The notes beneath the pieces are model-generated. The model saw only the letters and a list, made by a program, of their open reading frames with translations. It searched no databases and had not been told where the DNA came from. From CAZTGZ01 sp964613385 (GTDB lineage: Bacteria; Bacteroidota; Bacteroidia; NS11-12g; UBA9320), in NCBI GenBank assembly GCA_964613385.1, contig CAZTGZ010000024.1, positions 1-33,643 of the forward strand: 33,643 nucleotides of DNA, given 5' to 3'. Made by a program: the position numbers and the translations under genes. Positions 33,201 to 33,643 of the stretch are shown here, one piece after another. The stretch's first letter is position 1, and each line of letters begins with the position of its first letter.

Positions 33201-33643
33201 GACCCGGCAGATATTGACGAATAATCCAACAGTACTTTCCAGGATCCAGGCGATTGGGATATGAATAGCTTTCCAAACCCACCTTTGCATCCACTTTGTT
33301 CGTCAGATCCGGATTGTTCGCTATCGCTTGTTCCGGCTCCTGATTTGGTTTCAGCTTGTATATACTGATATCCGTCAGCATACTTTTTGATCCTGCCGGA
33401 GTTTGATATTTAAATTGATGTCCGTTGTTAAATGGAGAAACCTCTGCTTTGATCGGAGACAACAACCTTGCTTTTTGCGTATTTCCCTGAACATACGTAA
33501 ATACGCAAACTTCACTTTCGCCATTGTTTTTAAATTGTGTTTTATTCAGGGGATCGAATGCTTTTATCCGAACGGCATACGTCTGACCCACCACCAGCAT
33601 GGGATCGGAAGGTCCGTACATATAGGAACTCACTTTAACAATT
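30265..33643 (-). CDS. Very large cell-surface protein, 5' end outside the window
   Basis: The frame is open to the window edge (codons for IVKV precede the first in-window GTG), so this is the C-terminal part, at least 1125 residues, of a larger protein. The N-terminal segment (Y-x-P-x-DPMLVVGQTYAVRIKAFDP, then FKNNGESEVCVFTY) resembles the FN3-like surface repeats of Bacteroidota, possibly the TANFOR type. The middle is beta-rich with repeated gain/loss of Lys-Gly turns. The last 130 residues are cysteine-rich (CIGCCDVVECC, then CASACGIGMCPGVSC). It sits two bases upstream of the FN3 protein gene. The function is unknown; I would expect an exported, disulfide- or metal-stabilised end. Confidence 0.8.
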   Translation of the reverse strand, partial: IVKVSSYMYGPSDPMLVVGQTYAVRIKAFDPLNKTQFKNNGESEVCVFTYVQGNTQKARLLSPIKAEVSPFNNGHQFKYQTPAGSKSMLTDISIYKLKPNQEPEQAIANNPDLTNKVDAKVGLESYSYPNRLDPGKYCWIIRQYLPGQSPEQGIVSDYEVFTVSDETVSSSDIKSFKFCGFEIFVNGTTSDKPESFSGSGYFFPKAGSSKTSVKFNQLKLLYFGYENGVSTNWQVVDGKMTATLATPENYKVTANDGIDGKFEILIEALRFTVNNLPAYFDSKKKHWILAETEKGSPQQVDAKTVGIWKAPFNASTVYEVTKFVNGKPTVTKSKKTEPFMLKAEGWMTLIDFTKFTFYGNLKSQNPMEGNIDYPELVLTLNAGSEIKINTSKAGLNLSGNIKIPNGYTEQLMGKNIKSKDQYNFEDQNTLLIQTTYVNGKRTLNLCKDKSTRLVIEKANFRLSSNAPDGGCAGFSSLGLFIPYPKLELDYLGKTYSLTADKCVTNFGNGYCLKEKKGILSNFKFEDFKTSENQFYCFITNSRLENLGIVGKLVVPVLQVKMPFEIMVDYDGVQDGYVETDGKEYTMYEKGGDKVTYKPTSGVLKKGNVVLDGKFSFYNAQKENLELKNVELKKLNISSAGEVSHSGFYYFLPTQVKGFYQSYVFKAAAIKVKAKAGQKVEIKISGTLVLEEESISSKNALLITYAFHPNHGVSSEEYQYADAGNLPPVPSDNSLEISTNKVRAAHEGPLGTFEIEVEYKKDDPVYGNGFIGKGNAELSEPYDIDVSVYLCVGKKIKIGSSFNYWFIESGVSNFKPIPTGILDVSVYGFKGRVYYHMEHAPGSTNINNNDYIPSSNVKLGVFALADLKTAGSDGRVFWGPLSTEVTTNANWGLDKIKCRGEAQLLSSGAGSLDGKLSGYADLTMAFSPKKYFQGLVHVEGVVYDAIQLSGDLNLYFGSDDFYVRVGSKQVPISAYFIPTGNQVSAYVCLEKKSGNIVTSFGAAGDVFSIGVNKKKCIGCCDVVECCFKASAQVRVYGSIDGSVAFPNFQMQGGVALDASAEVCASACGIGMCPGVSCSVSGQFALPDPFCVGGTFKLVTPSPLPDIGFRARYHSDAGVQFGVGNCY

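Overview
The window looks like chromosomal DNA from a member of the Bacteroidota (Bacteroidetes). Supporting signs are TAnnTTTG-type -7 promoter elements, weak Shine-Dalgarno sequences, many Sec-exported lipoproteins, a Sec/lipoprotein (clade II) nitrous oxide reductase, a beta-barrel porin inside a kdp operon, and large secreted FN3-type proteins. The genus cannot be set from the sequence alone. No rRNA, tRNA, CRISPR array or insertion sequence was seen. There is one assembly gap of 19 N (16278-16296).

Region 1 (1-10851, all minus strand) is a high-affinity potassium uptake locus. An NtrC-type sigma-54 response regulator (9508-10851) is followed by a 471-bp control region with four regularly spaced half-sites. 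The operon then reads: small hypothetical gene, kdpF, kdpA, kdpB, kdpC, an outer-membrane porin, a KdpD protein holding only the cytoplasmic sensor part, and a separate membrane histidine kinase with HAMP and PAS domains. The usual one-piece KdpD kinase and OmpR-type KdpE are therefore replaced by a split sensor plus a sigma-54 activator. A DUF3179 protein gene (10884-12044) diverges from the regulator.

Region 2 (about 12200-23124) is a nitrous oxide respiration and nitrosative-stress region. On the minus strand a lipoprotein cytochrome c, nosZ, a small membrane protein (broken by the assembly gap), nosL, nosD, nosF and nosY form one tightly packed cluster. On the plus strand lie a Crp/Fnr-family regulator without an iron-sulfur cysteine cluster, a polytopic membrane protein, a di-heme peroxidase and the iron-centre repair protein Ric. 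A fasciclin-domain lipoprotein gene (12287-12853) faces the far end of the nos cluster.

The most interesting signal is a shared operator. Related palindromes (core TGAnTCAAnTCATA) sit before the cyt c-nosZ/crp divergent pair, the fasciclin gene and the peroxidase gene. In all four directions a TAnnTTTG-like -7 element is centred 33-34 bp from the palindrome centre, as expected for class II activation at about -41.5. This defines a local regulon joining N2O reduction, NO damage repair and two less understood exported proteins.

Region 3 (23155-33643, all minus strand) holds a ChaN-like protein, a MuiA/DUF4139 protein with an inserted carboxypeptidase-regulatory-like domain, an M16 zinc peptidase overlapping a nitronate monooxygenase-like flavoprotein, a secreted FN3-repeat protein, and a very large secreted-type protein whose 5' end lies outside the window.
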